A stretch of DNA of 64,000 nucleotides from Rhodocyclaceae bacterium. Lineage in GTDB: Bacteria > Pseudomonadota > Gammaproteobacteria > Burkholderiales > Rhodocyclaceae. Location: contig VMSX01000024.1 of the NCBI GenBank assembly GCA_013791905.1, positions 1-64,000 on the forward strand, given 5' to 3'. Position numbers and translations under genes: made by a program. The stretch's first letter is position 1, and each line of letters opens with the position of its first letter. The notes under the pieces were generated by a model. It ran no database searches. It was not told the origin of the DNA and worked only from the letters and a program-made list of their open reading frames with translations. This document shows, one piece after another, positions 25,398 to 34,082 of the stretch.

Positions 25398-27956
25398 ATG
25401 CGGCCATCCTTTGTCCCCACCACCGGCCTGCCGGAACTCGATGCGGTGTTGCGCGGCGTGCAGCGCGGTGACAACCTCGTCTGGCAGATCCAGTCTCTTG
25501 ACGAATACCGCGCGCTGGTCAGGCCGTATGCCGAGGCGGCACGGCTTCAGCAGCGCCGCTTGATCTATTTCCGGTTTGCCGAGCATCCGCCGCTGCTTAC
25601 GGTTGCCGACGGTGCGGAAATCGAGCGTCCGCGGCCTGCCGACGGCTTCGATGCCTTCGTCGATCAGGTGCATTCCGTGATCGAGGCAGCCGGGCGCGAG
25701 ACGTTGTACGTCTTCGATTGCCTGTCGGACCTCGCGGATGTCTGGAAGTCCGACCGCATGCTGGGCAATTTCTTCCTGCTGACTTGCCCGCGCTTGCTTG
25801 ATCTTGAGACCGTGACCTACTTCGGCGTCTATCGTAATCGCCACGCCCAGTCTGCCATCGCAGTGATTACCGAAACGACGCAGTTCCTGATTGACCTCTT
25901 CCATTGTCGCGAGCGTTTCTACCTGCGCCCGATCAAGGTGCAGCATCGTTCGTCGGCGGCGATGGACCTGATTCACGCCTGGGATGCGGGTGACCATTTC
26001 CGTCCGGTGCGCGACAGCGGAACGGTCGCCGAGATTCTTTCCAACTCGCAATGGCCGGGGCTGGAGGATAACCATATCGCCAGCCACTGGGAGAAGGAGT
26101 TTGCGGAGGCGAGGCTGGTGGCGGCTGCGCACTCGGCGGGCTTTCCCGATCCCGCCGAGGAGGACTGGTTTCTCCGCCTCAGCCGGATGATCTTCCCCGG
26201 CGATTCGTCCATGGCGCTGCTGATTGACGAGTATCTGACGCTCGACGACCTGCTGACGGTGCGCCGCCGCATGATCGGCAACGGCACCATCGGGGGCAAG
26301 GCGCTCGGCATGTTGCTGGCGCGTGCCATCCTGCGCCGCGACGCCAGCACCTTGACCGCCGAACTCGAAGCGCACGATTCGTTTTATGTCGGCACCGAAG
26401 TCTTCGACACATTTCTGGTGCACAACGGCCTGTGGTGGATTCGCCGTCGCCAGAGCGATTCGGCGACCTTTCTGGCGGATTTGGACACAGCGCACGCCCG
26501 CATCATGGCGGGGAAGTTCTCGCGCTCGACGCTGCGGCAGTTCGAGGCCATGCTTGATTATTTCGGCGAATGGCCGTTCATCGTGCGCTCCAGCTCACGC
26601 CTGGAGGATTGTTACGGCAACGCCTTCGCCGGCCAGTACGACAGCGTGTTCTGCCCCAATCGCGGGCCATGGGAAAGTCGCCTGGCCGACCTGCTCCACG
26701 CCGTGCGGCAGGTGTATGCCAGCACCCTGAGCGAAGCGGCGTTGCGCTATCGCGAGCGCCGCGGCCTGCTCGGGGAAAACGAGCAGATGGCGCTGCTGAT
26801 CATGCGCGTCTCTGGTACGGCCGGCGGCCGCTATTTCCACCCGCATGCTGCCGGCGTGGGTCTGTCGATCAATCCCTATCCCTGGAATCCTCGTATCGAT
26901 ATGAAGGCCGGCGTGATCCGGTTGGTGGCGGGTCTGGGTACCCGCGCGGTGGATCGGGCCGACGACGATTACACGCGCCTGGTGGCGCTGAATGCGCCAG
27001 AATTGCGCCCGGAAACCAATTTTGGCGCCATCGCCCGCCATGCCCAGCGGCGCATGGATGCACTCGACCTCGAGGAAAACCGCCTCGTTTCAGGACTCTT
27101 CGCCGAGATGGTGCGCGATCAGCCGGACTTTCCGCTAGCGCTGTTTACTACCCGCGAGGAACCCGGCAAGCCCGCATTCCTTACCTTCGACCAACTGATC
27201 GAGGCGACGCCGTTCATCGACGACATGCGCAAGATGCTGCACCATCTGCATGCCGCCTACCAGCATCCCGTCGAAATCGAGTTCGCGCTCAACATCCTGC
27301 CGGATGGCGCCTATCGCATTAACCTGCTGCAGTGCCGGCCGCTTCAGGTGCGCAGTGTCGAGGGCGTTGTCTCGGTGGCTCCGCCCACCGATGTGCCGCA
27401 CCTCATCGATACCCGGGGGGCGGTGATCGGTCCCAGCCGGGTGATCAATCCCGACCGGCTGGTCTATGTCGTGCCGACGGTTTATGGCCAGCTCAACCAG
27501 GAAGACCGCCTCGCCGTGACCCGCATCATCGGCCGCATCAATCAGGCCAGTCGCGACCGGACGCTGCTGATGCTCGGCCCGGGCCGCTGGGGAACGCGCG
27601 ACCTGTGGCTGGGCCTGCCGGTGAACTTCGGCGAGATCAATCATGTCGCCGCGCTGTGCGAGATTGTCGGCATGCACGAAAGCCTGATTCCCGATGTGTC
27701 GCTCGGCACCCACTTCCTCAATGAACTGATCGAAGCGGACATGCTGTACTTCGCGCTGTTCCCCGGCCGGCCGGATAACGCCATCGACGAAGCCGCGCTG
27801 CTCGGCCTGCCGAATCGCCTTGGCGAAATCCTGCCTGACGCCCAGCGTTGGGCAGATGCTGTGTTCGTGTCTGACATCGATCCGGGGTCCATGACTCTGT
27901 ATGCCGATGCCGAGCGCCAGCAGGTCGCGGTGATCCTTGATGGTTGCAGTGATTGA
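25398..27956 (+). CDS. KaiC-like (P-loop-less) domain fused to a PPDK N-terminal ATP-binding domain
   Basis: 852 residues. Residues 1-220 follow the KaiC/RecA-like pattern (TGLPELDAVLRG start, LYVFDCLSDLADVW as a Walker-B-like strand), but where a Walker A loop should be the sequence reads RGDNLVWQIQSLDEYR, with no GxxxxGKT. From about residue 290 a pyruvate phosphate dikinase/PEP synthase N-terminal domain follows: IGGKALGMLLARAIL, FIVRSSSRLEDCYGNAFAGQ, and EIEFALNILPDGAYRINLLQCRP. The swivelling phosphohistidine domain and the PEP-binding barrel are missing, so it cannot be a complete PEP synthase. It is probably an ATP-dependent phosphotransferase or sensor of unknown substrate. Single gene. 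Confidence 0.75.
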   Translation: MRPSFVPTTGLPELDAVLRGVQRGDNLVWQIQSLDEYRALVRPYAEAARLQQRRLIYFRFAEHPPLLTVADGAEIERPRPADGFDAFVDQVHSVIEAAGRETLYVFDCLSDLADVWKSDRMLGNFFLLTCPRLLDLETVTYFGVYRNRHAQSAIAVITETTQFLIDLFHCRERFYLRPIKVQHRSSAAMDLIHAWDAGDHFRPVRDSGTVAEILSNSQWPGLEDNHIASHWEKEFAEARLVAAAHSAGFPDPAEEDWFLRLSRMIFPGDSSMALLIDEYLTLDDLLTVRRRMIGNGTIGGKALGMLLARAILRRDASTLTAELEAHDSFYVGTEVFDTFLVHNGLWWIRRRQSDSATFLADLDTAHARIMAGKFSRSTLRQFEAMLDYFGEWPFIVRSSSRLEDCYGNAFAGQYDSVFCPNRGPWESRLADLLHAVRQVYASTLSEAALRYRERRGLLGENEQMALLIMRVSGTAGGRYFHPHAAGVGLSINPYPWNPRIDMKAGVIRLVAGLGTRAVDRADDDYTRLVALNAPELRPETNFGAIARHAQRRMDALDLEENRLVSGLFAEMVRDQPDFPLALFTTREEPGKPAFLTFDQLIEATPFIDDMRKMLHHLHAAYQHPVEIEFALNILPDGAYRINLLQCRPLQVRSVEGVVSVAPPTDVPHLIDTRGAVIGPSRVINPDRLVYVVPTVYGQLNQEDRLAVTRIIGRINQASRDRTLLMLGPGRWGTRDLWLGLPVNFGEINHVAALCEIVGMHESLIPDVSLGTHFLNELIEADMLYFALFPGRPDNAIDEAALLGLPNRLGEILPDAQRWADAVFVSDIDPGSMTLYADAERQQVAVILDGCSD

Positions 27957-27981
27957 CAGGGGGAGTCTGTCACGTTAAATT

Positions 27982-28002
27982 ATTGACCCTTCGGTCAGTA
28001 AT
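27982..28002. promoter_or_regulatory. Likely TetR operator/promoter of the RND efflux operon
   Basis: ATTGACC-CTTC-GGTCAGT is an interrupted near-palindrome 15 bases before the tetR start. TTGACC can also serve as a -35 box. TetR-family regulators of efflux pumps commonly bind such TGACC/GGTCA sites over their own promoter. Confidence 0.5.
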
Positions 28003-28016
28003 TTTAGCCCGGCAAC

Positions 28017-28676
28017 ATGACAAGCCCTTCCCGCTGCGCCAAAAAAACCACGCACCGTCGCCGCAAGGAAGCCCGCCCCGGCGAGTTGACCGCGGCTGCG
28101 CTCGACTTGTTCGTCGAAAAGGGTTATGCCGCCACACGGCTTGACGATGTGGCAGCGCGGGCGGGCGTGTCGAAGGGAACGCTGTATCTTTATTTTGACG
28201 GCAAGGAAGCGCTCTTCAAGGCCGTCGTGCGCGAGGGCATCCTGCCGGCGCTGGCAGAAGGCGAGAGTCTGGTGGCCGGTTTTGCGGGAAATTCGGAAGA
28301 ATTGCTGCGCGCAGTGGTGATCGGCATCTGGCGGCTGATTGGCTCGCAGCGCCTGGGCGGCATTCCCAAGCTGATATTCGCCGAAGCAGGCAATTTCCCC
28401 GAGATCGCCAGCTTTTATCACGAGGAAGTCATTCAGCGTGGTACGACCCTGTTGAGCAGCGTGATTGAACGCGGCATCGCGCGTGGCGAGTTTCGTGCCG
28501 TCGACGTGCATGTCACCGTCCACCTGGTCATCGCGCCAGTGTTGATGCGCATGATCTGGCGCCATTCCATCGACTGCTGTGCGATAGCGGGTGTGACGGA
28601 CGAAGGGTATTTCGCCGAATATTTCGAGATCATGCTGCGCGGCCTGAGAAAATCCCCTTCCGGAAAGGCGAATTGA
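28017..28676 (+). CDS. TetR/AcrR-family transcriptional regulator
   Basis: 219 residues. The N-terminal helix-turn-helix has the standard form: LTAAALDLFVEKGYAATRLDDVAARAGVSKGTLYLYFDGKEALFKAVV. The C-terminal ligand domain is variable (AcrR C-terminal type, LIFAEAGNFPEIASFYHEEV). It is the first gene of a transcript with a small lipoprotein, an RND adaptor and an RND pump, so it is the probable local repressor, released by a toxic compound. The stop overlaps the next ATG. Confidence 0.9.
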   Translation: MTSPSRCAKKTTHRRRKEARPGELTAAALDLFVEKGYAATRLDDVAARAGVSKGTLYLYFDGKEALFKAVVREGILPALAEGESLVAGFAGNSEELLRAVVIGIWRLIGSQRLGGIPKLIFAEAGNFPEIASFYHEEVIQRGTTLLSSVIERGIARGEFRAVDVHVTVHLVIAPVLMRMIWRHSIDCCAIAGVTDEGYFAEYFEIMLRGLRKSPSGKAN

Positions 28677-28825
28677 TGAAACAAGGAATACACCATTGGT
28701 GCTGGCCTTTGCTCATTACCCTGCTGGCCGGGTGTGGCGCGGAAGCCCCAACCCCCGCCACACCAACCCAGGCGGGTCCTGCCACTGTACTGGCACGGCT
28801 CGGCGTGTATCTTGAAAGGTACTGA
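28676..28825 (+). CDS. Small lipoprotein
   Basis: 49 residues, starting in the tetR stop (TGATG) and ending 1 base before the RND adaptor ATG. It has a short signal peptide with a clear lipobox LLAGC (Cys at residue 20). A Pro/Ala/Thr-rich linker and a short tail (TVLARLGVYLERY) follow. No family recognised. Its fit between two coupled genes and its lipobox argue that it is translated. It could be an accessory of the pump or the relic of a longer adaptor; neither can be shown here. Confidence 0.6.
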   Translation: MKQGIHHWCWPLLITLLAGCGAEAPTPATPTQAGPATVLARLGVYLERY

Positions 28826-28826
28826 A

Positions 28827-29867
28827 ATGAAATTCTGGTGGCTCCTTGCCATTCCCCTGCTCGTCGCCTGCGGCGAAAAACTGCCGCCGCCGGATGCCGT
28901 CGTCACCGGCCCAAAACTTGTCAAGGCTTTGAAAGTCGGCGCTGGCGGGACGGCGCACGAACAGCGTTATAGCGGTGAAGTGCGCGCGCGCATCGAATCG
29001 ACGCTGGGTTTCCGGGTCGGCGGCAAGCTGGCCGAGCGCCTGGTCGATGCCGGTGCGCGAGTGAAGGCAGGTCAGCCACTGGCGCGCCTCGATCCTGCGG
29101 ATGCCCAACTGACTTTTGCTCAAGCGGAAGCCAATCGCGCCCTGGCGGCTGCCGAACTGCAGCGCAGCCGCGAACTGCAGACGAAGAATTTCATCAGCCA
29201 GGCCGCGCTCGATGCCAAGGTAACCACCGCCAAGGCCGCCGCGGCGCAGGCGCAACTGGCCAAAAATCAGGCCGCTTACACCACGCTGGTAGCGGATGCC
29301 GCCGGCGTGGTGGCCGCCGTGCTGGCCGAGCCGGGGCAGGTGGTGGCAGCAGGGCAGGGCGTGTTCCGCATCGCACGCGACGGCGAGCGCGAGGTGGCCG
29401 TCAACATCCCCGAGTCGCGCATCACCGGCCTGAATATTGGCACCGCCGCGACGGTGACGCTATGGGCAGGGCAGAACAACGCTGGCGGCAAGGCCTACCG
29501 CGGGCGGCTGCGCGAACTGGCGCCGGTGGCCGATCCGGCTACGCGCACCTTTGCTGCACGCATCGCCATCCTTGATGCCGATATTGCAGTGGCGCTCGGC
29601 ATGACGGCCAGTGTCAGCTTCGCACAGGGCAATGACGCACAAATCGTCGTGCCGCTCGCCGCGATCCTGCAACAGGGCGAGCAGGCGACGGTGTGGGTAA
29701 TCGGTGCGGACGCCACGGTCAGCCAGCGCGTGGTTGCAATCGAGCGTTACGCCGATAGCGGTGCGGTACTGAAAAGCGGCTTGCAGCCGGGTGAGATGAT
29801 TGTCGCCGCGGGTGCTTTCAAACTCGTTGCCGGTGAAAAGATTCGCATCGCGGAAGCGGGTAAATGA
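28827..29867 (+). CDS. RND efflux periplasmic adaptor (membrane fusion) lipoprotein
   Basis: 346 residues. A lipoprotein signal (LLVACGE, Cys at 12) is followed by a first barrel/lipoyl half (VRARIESTLGFRVGGKLAERLVDAGARVKAGQPLARLD). Then come a coiled-coil hairpin rich in Ala/Gln (about 90-150), the second lipoyl half (VVAAVLAEPGQVVAAGQGVFRIA) and beta-barrel domains. This is the AcrA/HlyD-type adaptor order. It overlaps the RND permease gene. Together with it and a TolC-type channel, such as the one at 34083, it would form an envelope-spanning pump. Confidence 0.92.
   Translation: MKFWWLLAIPLLVACGEKLPPPDAVVTGPKLVKALKVGAGGTAHEQRYSGEVRARIESTLGFRVGGKLAERLVDAGARVKAGQPLARLDPADAQLTFAQAEANRALAAAELQRSRELQTKNFISQAALDAKVTTAKAAAAQAQLAKNQAAYTTLVADAAGVVAAVLAEPGQVVAAGQGVFRIARDGEREVAVNIPESRITGLNIGTAATVTLWAGQNNAGGKAYRGRLRELAPVADPATRTFAARIAILDADIAVALGMTASVSFAQGNDAQIVVPLAAILQQGEQATVWVIGADATVSQRVVAIERYADSGAVLKSGLQPGEMIVAAGAFKLVAGEKIRIAEAGK
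28932..28954 (+). repeat. Dispersed 23-bp motif, copy 5 (exact consensus)
   Basis: AAAGTCGGCGCTGGCGGGAC then GGC. It lies inside the adaptor gene, encoding KVGAGGT. Confidence 0.75.
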
Positions 29868-32800
29868 AAAACGTCAATCTTTCCGCCTGGGCACTCGAAC
29901 ACCCGTCGATGGTGCTCTATCTGATGATCGTGCTGATGGTGGGGGGGGTACTGGCATTCTTCCAGCTTGGTCGCGCCGAGGATCCGGATTTCACCTTCAA
30001 GGTCATGGTGGTGCGCACCCAGTGGCCGGGAGCAACGGCACGCGAAGTCGAGGCGGAACTGACCGAACGCATCGAGAAGAAACTACAGGAAACGCCGTAT
30101 GTGGATGTGATCAAGTCCGCCTCGCGCGCCGGTGAATCGCTGGTGTTCATCCAGCTCAAGGACTACACGCCCAAGCCCGAGGTGCCCGAGTCATGGCGTC
30201 AGGTGCGCAAGAAACTCGACGACATCCGGCATCAGTTGCCGGCCGGCGTGCAAGGCCCCTTTCCGAATGACGAATTCGGCGATGTGTATGTCAATATTTA
30301 TGCACTGATCGGTGACGGTTACGATCAGGCCGAGTTGCGGCGCGCGGCGGTGCGCATGGCGCGCGAGTTGCGCAATCTGGCTGACGTCAAGAAGGTGGAT
30401 CTGCTTGGTGTGCAGGATGAAAAAATCTACGTCGAAGTGGCCCCGACGCGGCTGGCCAGCCTCGGGCTGACGCCCGGCCAGGTCGCCGAGGCGCTGACCA
30501 AACAGAATGCCGTTGCCCCGGCGGGCTTCATCGAGACGGACAGCGATCGGGTGCGCCTGCGCGTCACGGGCAGCTTCGATACGGTGGAGCAGATTCGCGC
30601 CACGCCGCTCGCGGTCGGTGGCCGGCAGTTCCGCCTTGGCGACATCGCCGAGGTGCAGCGTGGGCTGGCCGACCCGCCCAACCCGCAAATGCGGGTCGCC
30701 GGCAAGGATGCCATCGGGATCGCTGTGGTGATGGCCAGGGGCGGCAACGCCATCCAGTTGGGGGCCAACCTGCGGGCGGAGATCGAACGCCTGTCCGGCG
30801 AGCTGCCACTCGGCATGGCTGTCAAGACGGTGGCCGATCAGCCCGCCGTCGCCCAGGTGGCGCTTACCCTGTTCATGAAAACCCTCGCCGAGGCAGTTGC
30901 CATTGTGATGGCGGTAAGTTTTCTCACGCTGGGTTTCCGCACCGGCATGGTGGTGGCACTGTCGATCCCGCTGGTGCTGGCGATGACCTTTTTGCTGATG
31001 AAGGTCTTCGGCATCGACCTGCACCGCATTTCACTCGGCGCGCTGATCATTTCGCTGGGCCTGCTGGTCGACGATGCGATCATCGCCGTGGAGATGATGG
31101 TGGTGAAGATCGAGCAGGGTTGGGAAAAGTTCCGCGCCGCCACTTTCGCCTATACCTCGACCGCATTTCCCATGCTCACCGGCACGCTGATCACGGTGGC
31201 CGGTTTCACGCCGGTGGGCTTTGCCAAGTCGGGCGCCGGCGAATTCGCTTTCGCGATCTTCGCCGTGACGACCATCGCGTTGCTGACCTCGTGGATCGTC
31301 GCCGTGGTGTTCACGCCCTACCTCGGCTACAAGTTGCTCGACGAGAAGGCCTTGCGCAAGTTTGGCCAGGAGCATCATGGCGACCCTTACGAGACGCCCT
31401 TCTACCAGCGCTTTCGTGCGCTGGTGACCTGGTGCCTGCGGCGGCGCTGGACGGTGATTGTCCTTTCCGTGCTGGCCTTCGTGGTGGGCATGGTGCTGTT
31501 TAATACCGCCGTGCAGAAACAGTTTTTCCCGCCCTCGTCACGCCCCGAACTGCTGGTCGACCTGTGGTTGCCGCAGGGCGCCGCGCTCAAGGCGACCGAT
31601 ACCGAAGTGCGCCGTGTCGAGGCGCTACTGGCGGGCGACGAGAAGATCTCGCATTTCTCGGCCTACGTCGGCAACGGCGCGCCGCGCTTCTACCTGCCGC
31701 TCGATCAGCAGTTGTTCAGCGACAACTTCGGCCAACTGGTGATCGTGACCAAGGGCTTCGATGAGCGCGAAGCGGTGCGCAACCGCTTGATGACCGCTTT
31801 TCAGGCATCGGATGGTTCATGGAGCCACCTGCGCACGCGCGTGCAGCGTTTGGAAAACGGCCCGCCAGTGGGTTACCCGGTGGTGTTCCGCGTCGTTGGC
31901 GAAAACGTCGAAACGCTGCGTGGCATTGCCAGCGAAGTGGCGACGGTGATGCGCAGCAATCCCGACATTCGCGACGTCCATCTGGACTGGAACGAGAAGG
32001 CCAAGAGCATCCGGGTGGACATCGACCAGGCGCGCGCCCGCGTACTCGGCGTGTCCAGTCAGGATGTCGCACAGGCTTTGCAGGCACATCAAATTGGTGC
32101 GACGCTGACGCAGTTCCGCGAGGGCGATCAGTTGATCGATATCGTCTGGCGCGCCGGTGGCCCCGATCGCGGCAGCCTTGACCGGTTGGCCGATCTGCCG
32201 GTGCCCTTGGCCAGCGGGAAATGGGTGCCCCTCGCCCAGGTCGCCAAGCTCACCCCGGTATTGGAGGAGGGGGTCATCTGGCGCCGTGACCGCCTGCCGG
32301 CAATTCAAGTCCGCGCCGACCTGGCCAACTCGAAGGTGACCGGGCCGACCGTCTCGCAGCGGATTGATCCGCAACTCGCCGCGATTCGTGCGCAACTGCC
32401 GCCGGGTTATCGTGTCGAGGTCGGCGGCACCATTGAGGAATCGGCCAAGAACGAAGATGCGCTGAAAGCTGTCGTGCCGCTGATGTTCATCGCCGTCGTC
32501 ACCCTGCTGATGATGCAACTGCAAAGCATCAAGCGCACCGTGCTGGCACTGCTGACCGCACCGCTCGGCCTGATCGGCGTGGCGCTGGCCCTGATTGCCT
32601 TCGATAAACCTTTCGGTTTCGTCGCCAATCTGGGCATCATTGCGTTGCTGGGCATGATCCTGCGCAATTCTGTGATTTTGCTCGACCAGATCGATCAGGA
32701 CGAGAAAGCCGGCAAGAGCACCTGGGAGGCCATCATCGGTTCGGCGGTACGCCGCTTTCGCCCGATCATGCTGACCGCCGGAACGGCGGTGCTGGCGATG

Positions 32801-32941
32801 ATTCCGCTTTCCCGGCAGATCTTCTGGGGGCCGATGGCAGTGGCCATCATGGGCGGCCTGATCATCGCCACGGCGCTGACTTTGCTGTTCCTCCCCGCGC
32901 TTTACGCGGCGTGGTACCGTGTCAATGAACCCACCCCGTAA
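29864..32941 (+). CDS. RND-family efflux pump inner-membrane permease
   Basis: 1025 residues, typical for hydrophobe/amphiphile RND pumps. The N-terminal helix (LYLMIVLMVGGVLAFFQLGRAEDPDFTFK) precedes the porter domain. The helix-4 motif GLLVDDAIIAVEMM carries the proton-relay Asp pair. The duplicated second half has the LGIIALLGMILRNSVILLDQID segment. The closest type is the AcrB-like family of single-adaptor systems. It is driven by proton import and probably exports toxic organic compounds. There is no outer-membrane gene in the immediate operon, but tolC lies 1.1 kb downstream on the same strand. Confidence 0.94.
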   Translation: MKNVNLSAWALEHPSMVLYLMIVLMVGGVLAFFQLGRAEDPDFTFKVMVVRTQWPGATAREVEAELTERIEKKLQETPYVDVIKSASRAGESLVFIQLKDYTPKPEVPESWRQVRKKLDDIRHQLPAGVQGPFPNDEFGDVYVNIYALIGDGYDQAELRRAAVRMARELRNLADVKKVDLLGVQDEKIYVEVAPTRLASLGLTPGQVAEALTKQNAVAPAGFIETDSDRVRLRVTGSFDTVEQIRATPLAVGGRQFRLGDIAEVQRGLADPPNPQMRVAGKDAIGIAVVMARGGNAIQLGANLRAEIERLSGELPLGMAVKTVADQPAVAQVALTLFMKTLAEAVAIVMAVSFLTLGFRTGMVVALSIPLVLAMTFLLMKVFGIDLHRISLGALIISLGLLVDDAIIAVEMMVVKIEQGWEKFRAATFAYTSTAFPMLTGTLITVAGFTPVGFAKSGAGEFAFAIFAVTTIALLTSWIVAVVFTPYLGYKLLDEKALRKFGQEHHGDPYETPFYQRFRALVTWCLRRRWTVIVLSVLAFVVGMVLFNTAVQKQFFPPSSRPELLVDLWLPQGAALKATDTEVRRVEALLAGDEKISHFSAYVGNGAPRFYLPLDQQLFSDNFGQLVIVTKGFDEREAVRNRLMTAFQASDGSWSHLRTRVQRLENGPPVGYPVVFRVVGENVETLRGIASEVATVMRSNPDIRDVHLDWNEKAKSIRVDIDQARARVLGVSSQDVAQALQAHQIGATLTQFREGDQLIDIVWRAGGPDRGSLDRLADLPVPLASGKWVPLAQVAKLTPVLEEGVIWRRDRLPAIQVRADLANSKVTGPTVSQRIDPQLAAIRAQLPPGYRVEVGGTIEESAKNEDALKAVVPLMFIAVVTLLMMQLQSIKRTVLALLTAPLGLIGVALALIAFDKPFGFVANLGIIALLGMILRNSVILLDQIDQDEKAGKSTWEAIIGSAVRRFRPIMLTAGTAVLAMIPLSRQIFWGPMAVAIMGGLIIATALTLLFLPALYAAWYRVNEPTP

Positions 32942-33003
32942 ACAGCCGGCGTAAAATAGCCCGCTCTTGTCTTGCCCGCCAACGCCCCAATTTTGGAGTA
33001 ACC

Positions 33004-33657
33004 ATGAACTACGAACAAGCCCGCCACAACATGATCGAGCAACAACTGCGTACCTCCGAAGTGCTGTCGGCGGCGGTCGTTGATTTGCTCTATGCCGACC
33101 AGCGCGAGAATTATGTGCCGGATGCCTACCGCGCCCTGGCCTTTGCCGATTGCGCCATCCCCTTGTCGCCCACGGCAGCAATGCTGACGCCCAAGCTCGA
33201 AGCGCGCATCCTGCAGACGGCCAGCCTGAAGCGCAGTGACCGCGTGCTGGAGATCGGAACCGGTTCCGGCCACATGGCGGCATTGCTGGCCGAGCAGGCG
33301 CAGCAGGTATGGACGATGGAGATCGATCCGGCGCTCGCCGAGCGCGCCCGCAGCAATCTCGTCAATGACGGCGTGGCCAACGTGATGATCGAGGTCGGCA
33401 ATGGCTTGGCCGGTTTGCCTGCGCATGCCCCTTTCGATTTCATCCTGGTTTCGGGCGGCGTGGCCGAGATTCCCGCTGCACTGCTCGCCCAGTTGAAAGT
33501 CGGCGGCCGGCTGCTGGCCTTTGTTGGCGCAACGCCTGTCATGACCCTGCGCCTGGTCACCCGGGAGACCGATACGGCCTACGGCAGCGTCGACTTGCTC
33601 GAAACCGATGTGCCGATGCTGCAAGACGCTGCCCCGGTACAAATGTTTTCCTTCTAG
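33004..33657 (+). CDS. Protein-L-isoaspartate O-methyltransferase-like protein
   Basis: 217 residues. MIEQQLRTSEV starts the family; the SAM-binding motif is VLEIGTGSGHMAALLA and is followed by VWTMEIDPALAERAR and FDFILVSGGVAEIP. True PCMT enzymes have a conserved VGAA/TAAP near the last segment; here VSGG replaces it, so this is the divergent Pcm-like branch common next to rhodanese and TolC genes in betaproteobacteria. Repair activity is therefore not certain. GGAG lies 5 bases upstream of the start. Confidence 0.85.
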   Translation: MNYEQARHNMIEQQLRTSEVLSAAVVDLLYADQRENYVPDAYRALAFADCAIPLSPTAAMLTPKLEARILQTASLKRSDRVLEIGTGSGHMAALLAEQAQQVWTMEIDPALAERARSNLVNDGVANVMIEVGNGLAGLPAHAPFDFILVSGGVAEIPAALLAQLKVGGRLLAFVGATPVMTLRLVTRETDTAYGSVDLLETDVPMLQDAAPVQMFSF

Positions 33658-33658
33658 C

Positions 33659-33737
33659 TAATGGCCCCCCCACGCTCGCAAACCCGGCTCGCCGATCCCC
33701 ATGGGGGGCGCATGCCTCCTTGGGGCGGCCCGGCGGA
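33659..33737 (+). repeat. Dispersed intergenic repeat, shortened copy
   Basis: CCCCCCC and CCCCATGGGGGGCGC hairpin segments, then CCTTGGGGCGGCCCGGCGG at 33718-33736, ending 4 bases before the rhodanese ATG, so the rhodanese ribosome-binding site would have to come from the repeat. Confidence 0.7.
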
Positions 33738-33740
33738 AAA

Positions 33741-34064
33741 ATGAAACAACTGACCGCCGCCCAGCTCAAGGAATGGCTCGACGACAGCAGTCGCGCGCCA
33801 CCGGTGCTGGTCGACGTGCGCGAACCCTGGGAATTCGATGTCGTGCGCATCCCCGGCGCCAAGCTGGTGCCGATGCGTTCGATCCCGGCGCGCTACCTTG
33901 AGTTGCAACGTGATGCCGACATGGTCATCGTCTGCCACCATGGCGCGCGCAGCTATCAGGTCGGCATGTTTCTCGAGCACCAGGGGTTTTCCAACATCAT
34001 TAATCTTTACGGCGGCATGGCGGCTTGGTCGCGCGATGTCGATCCCGCTGCACCAACCTATTGA
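33741..34064 (+). CDS. Rhodanese-like domain protein
   Basis: 107 residues, a single rhodanese domain. APPVLVDVREPWEFDVVRIPGA is the N-terminal CH2A motif. The active-site loop VCHHGARSYQVG contains the catalytic Cys, so sulfurtransferase activity is possible. GFSNIINLYGGMAAW is the closing motif. No signal peptide, so cytosolic. There is no clear Shine-Dalgarno: the sequence before the ATG (GGCGGAAAA) comes from the dispersed repeat. It forms a set with pcm and tolC. Confidence 0.9.
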   Translation: MKQLTAAQLKEWLDDSSRAPPVLVDVREPWEFDVVRIPGAKLVPMRSIPARYLELQRDADMVIVCHHGARSYQVGMFLEHQGFSNIINLYGGMAAWSRDVDPAAPTY

Positions 34065-34082
34065 TCCTCCGGAGCACATGGC

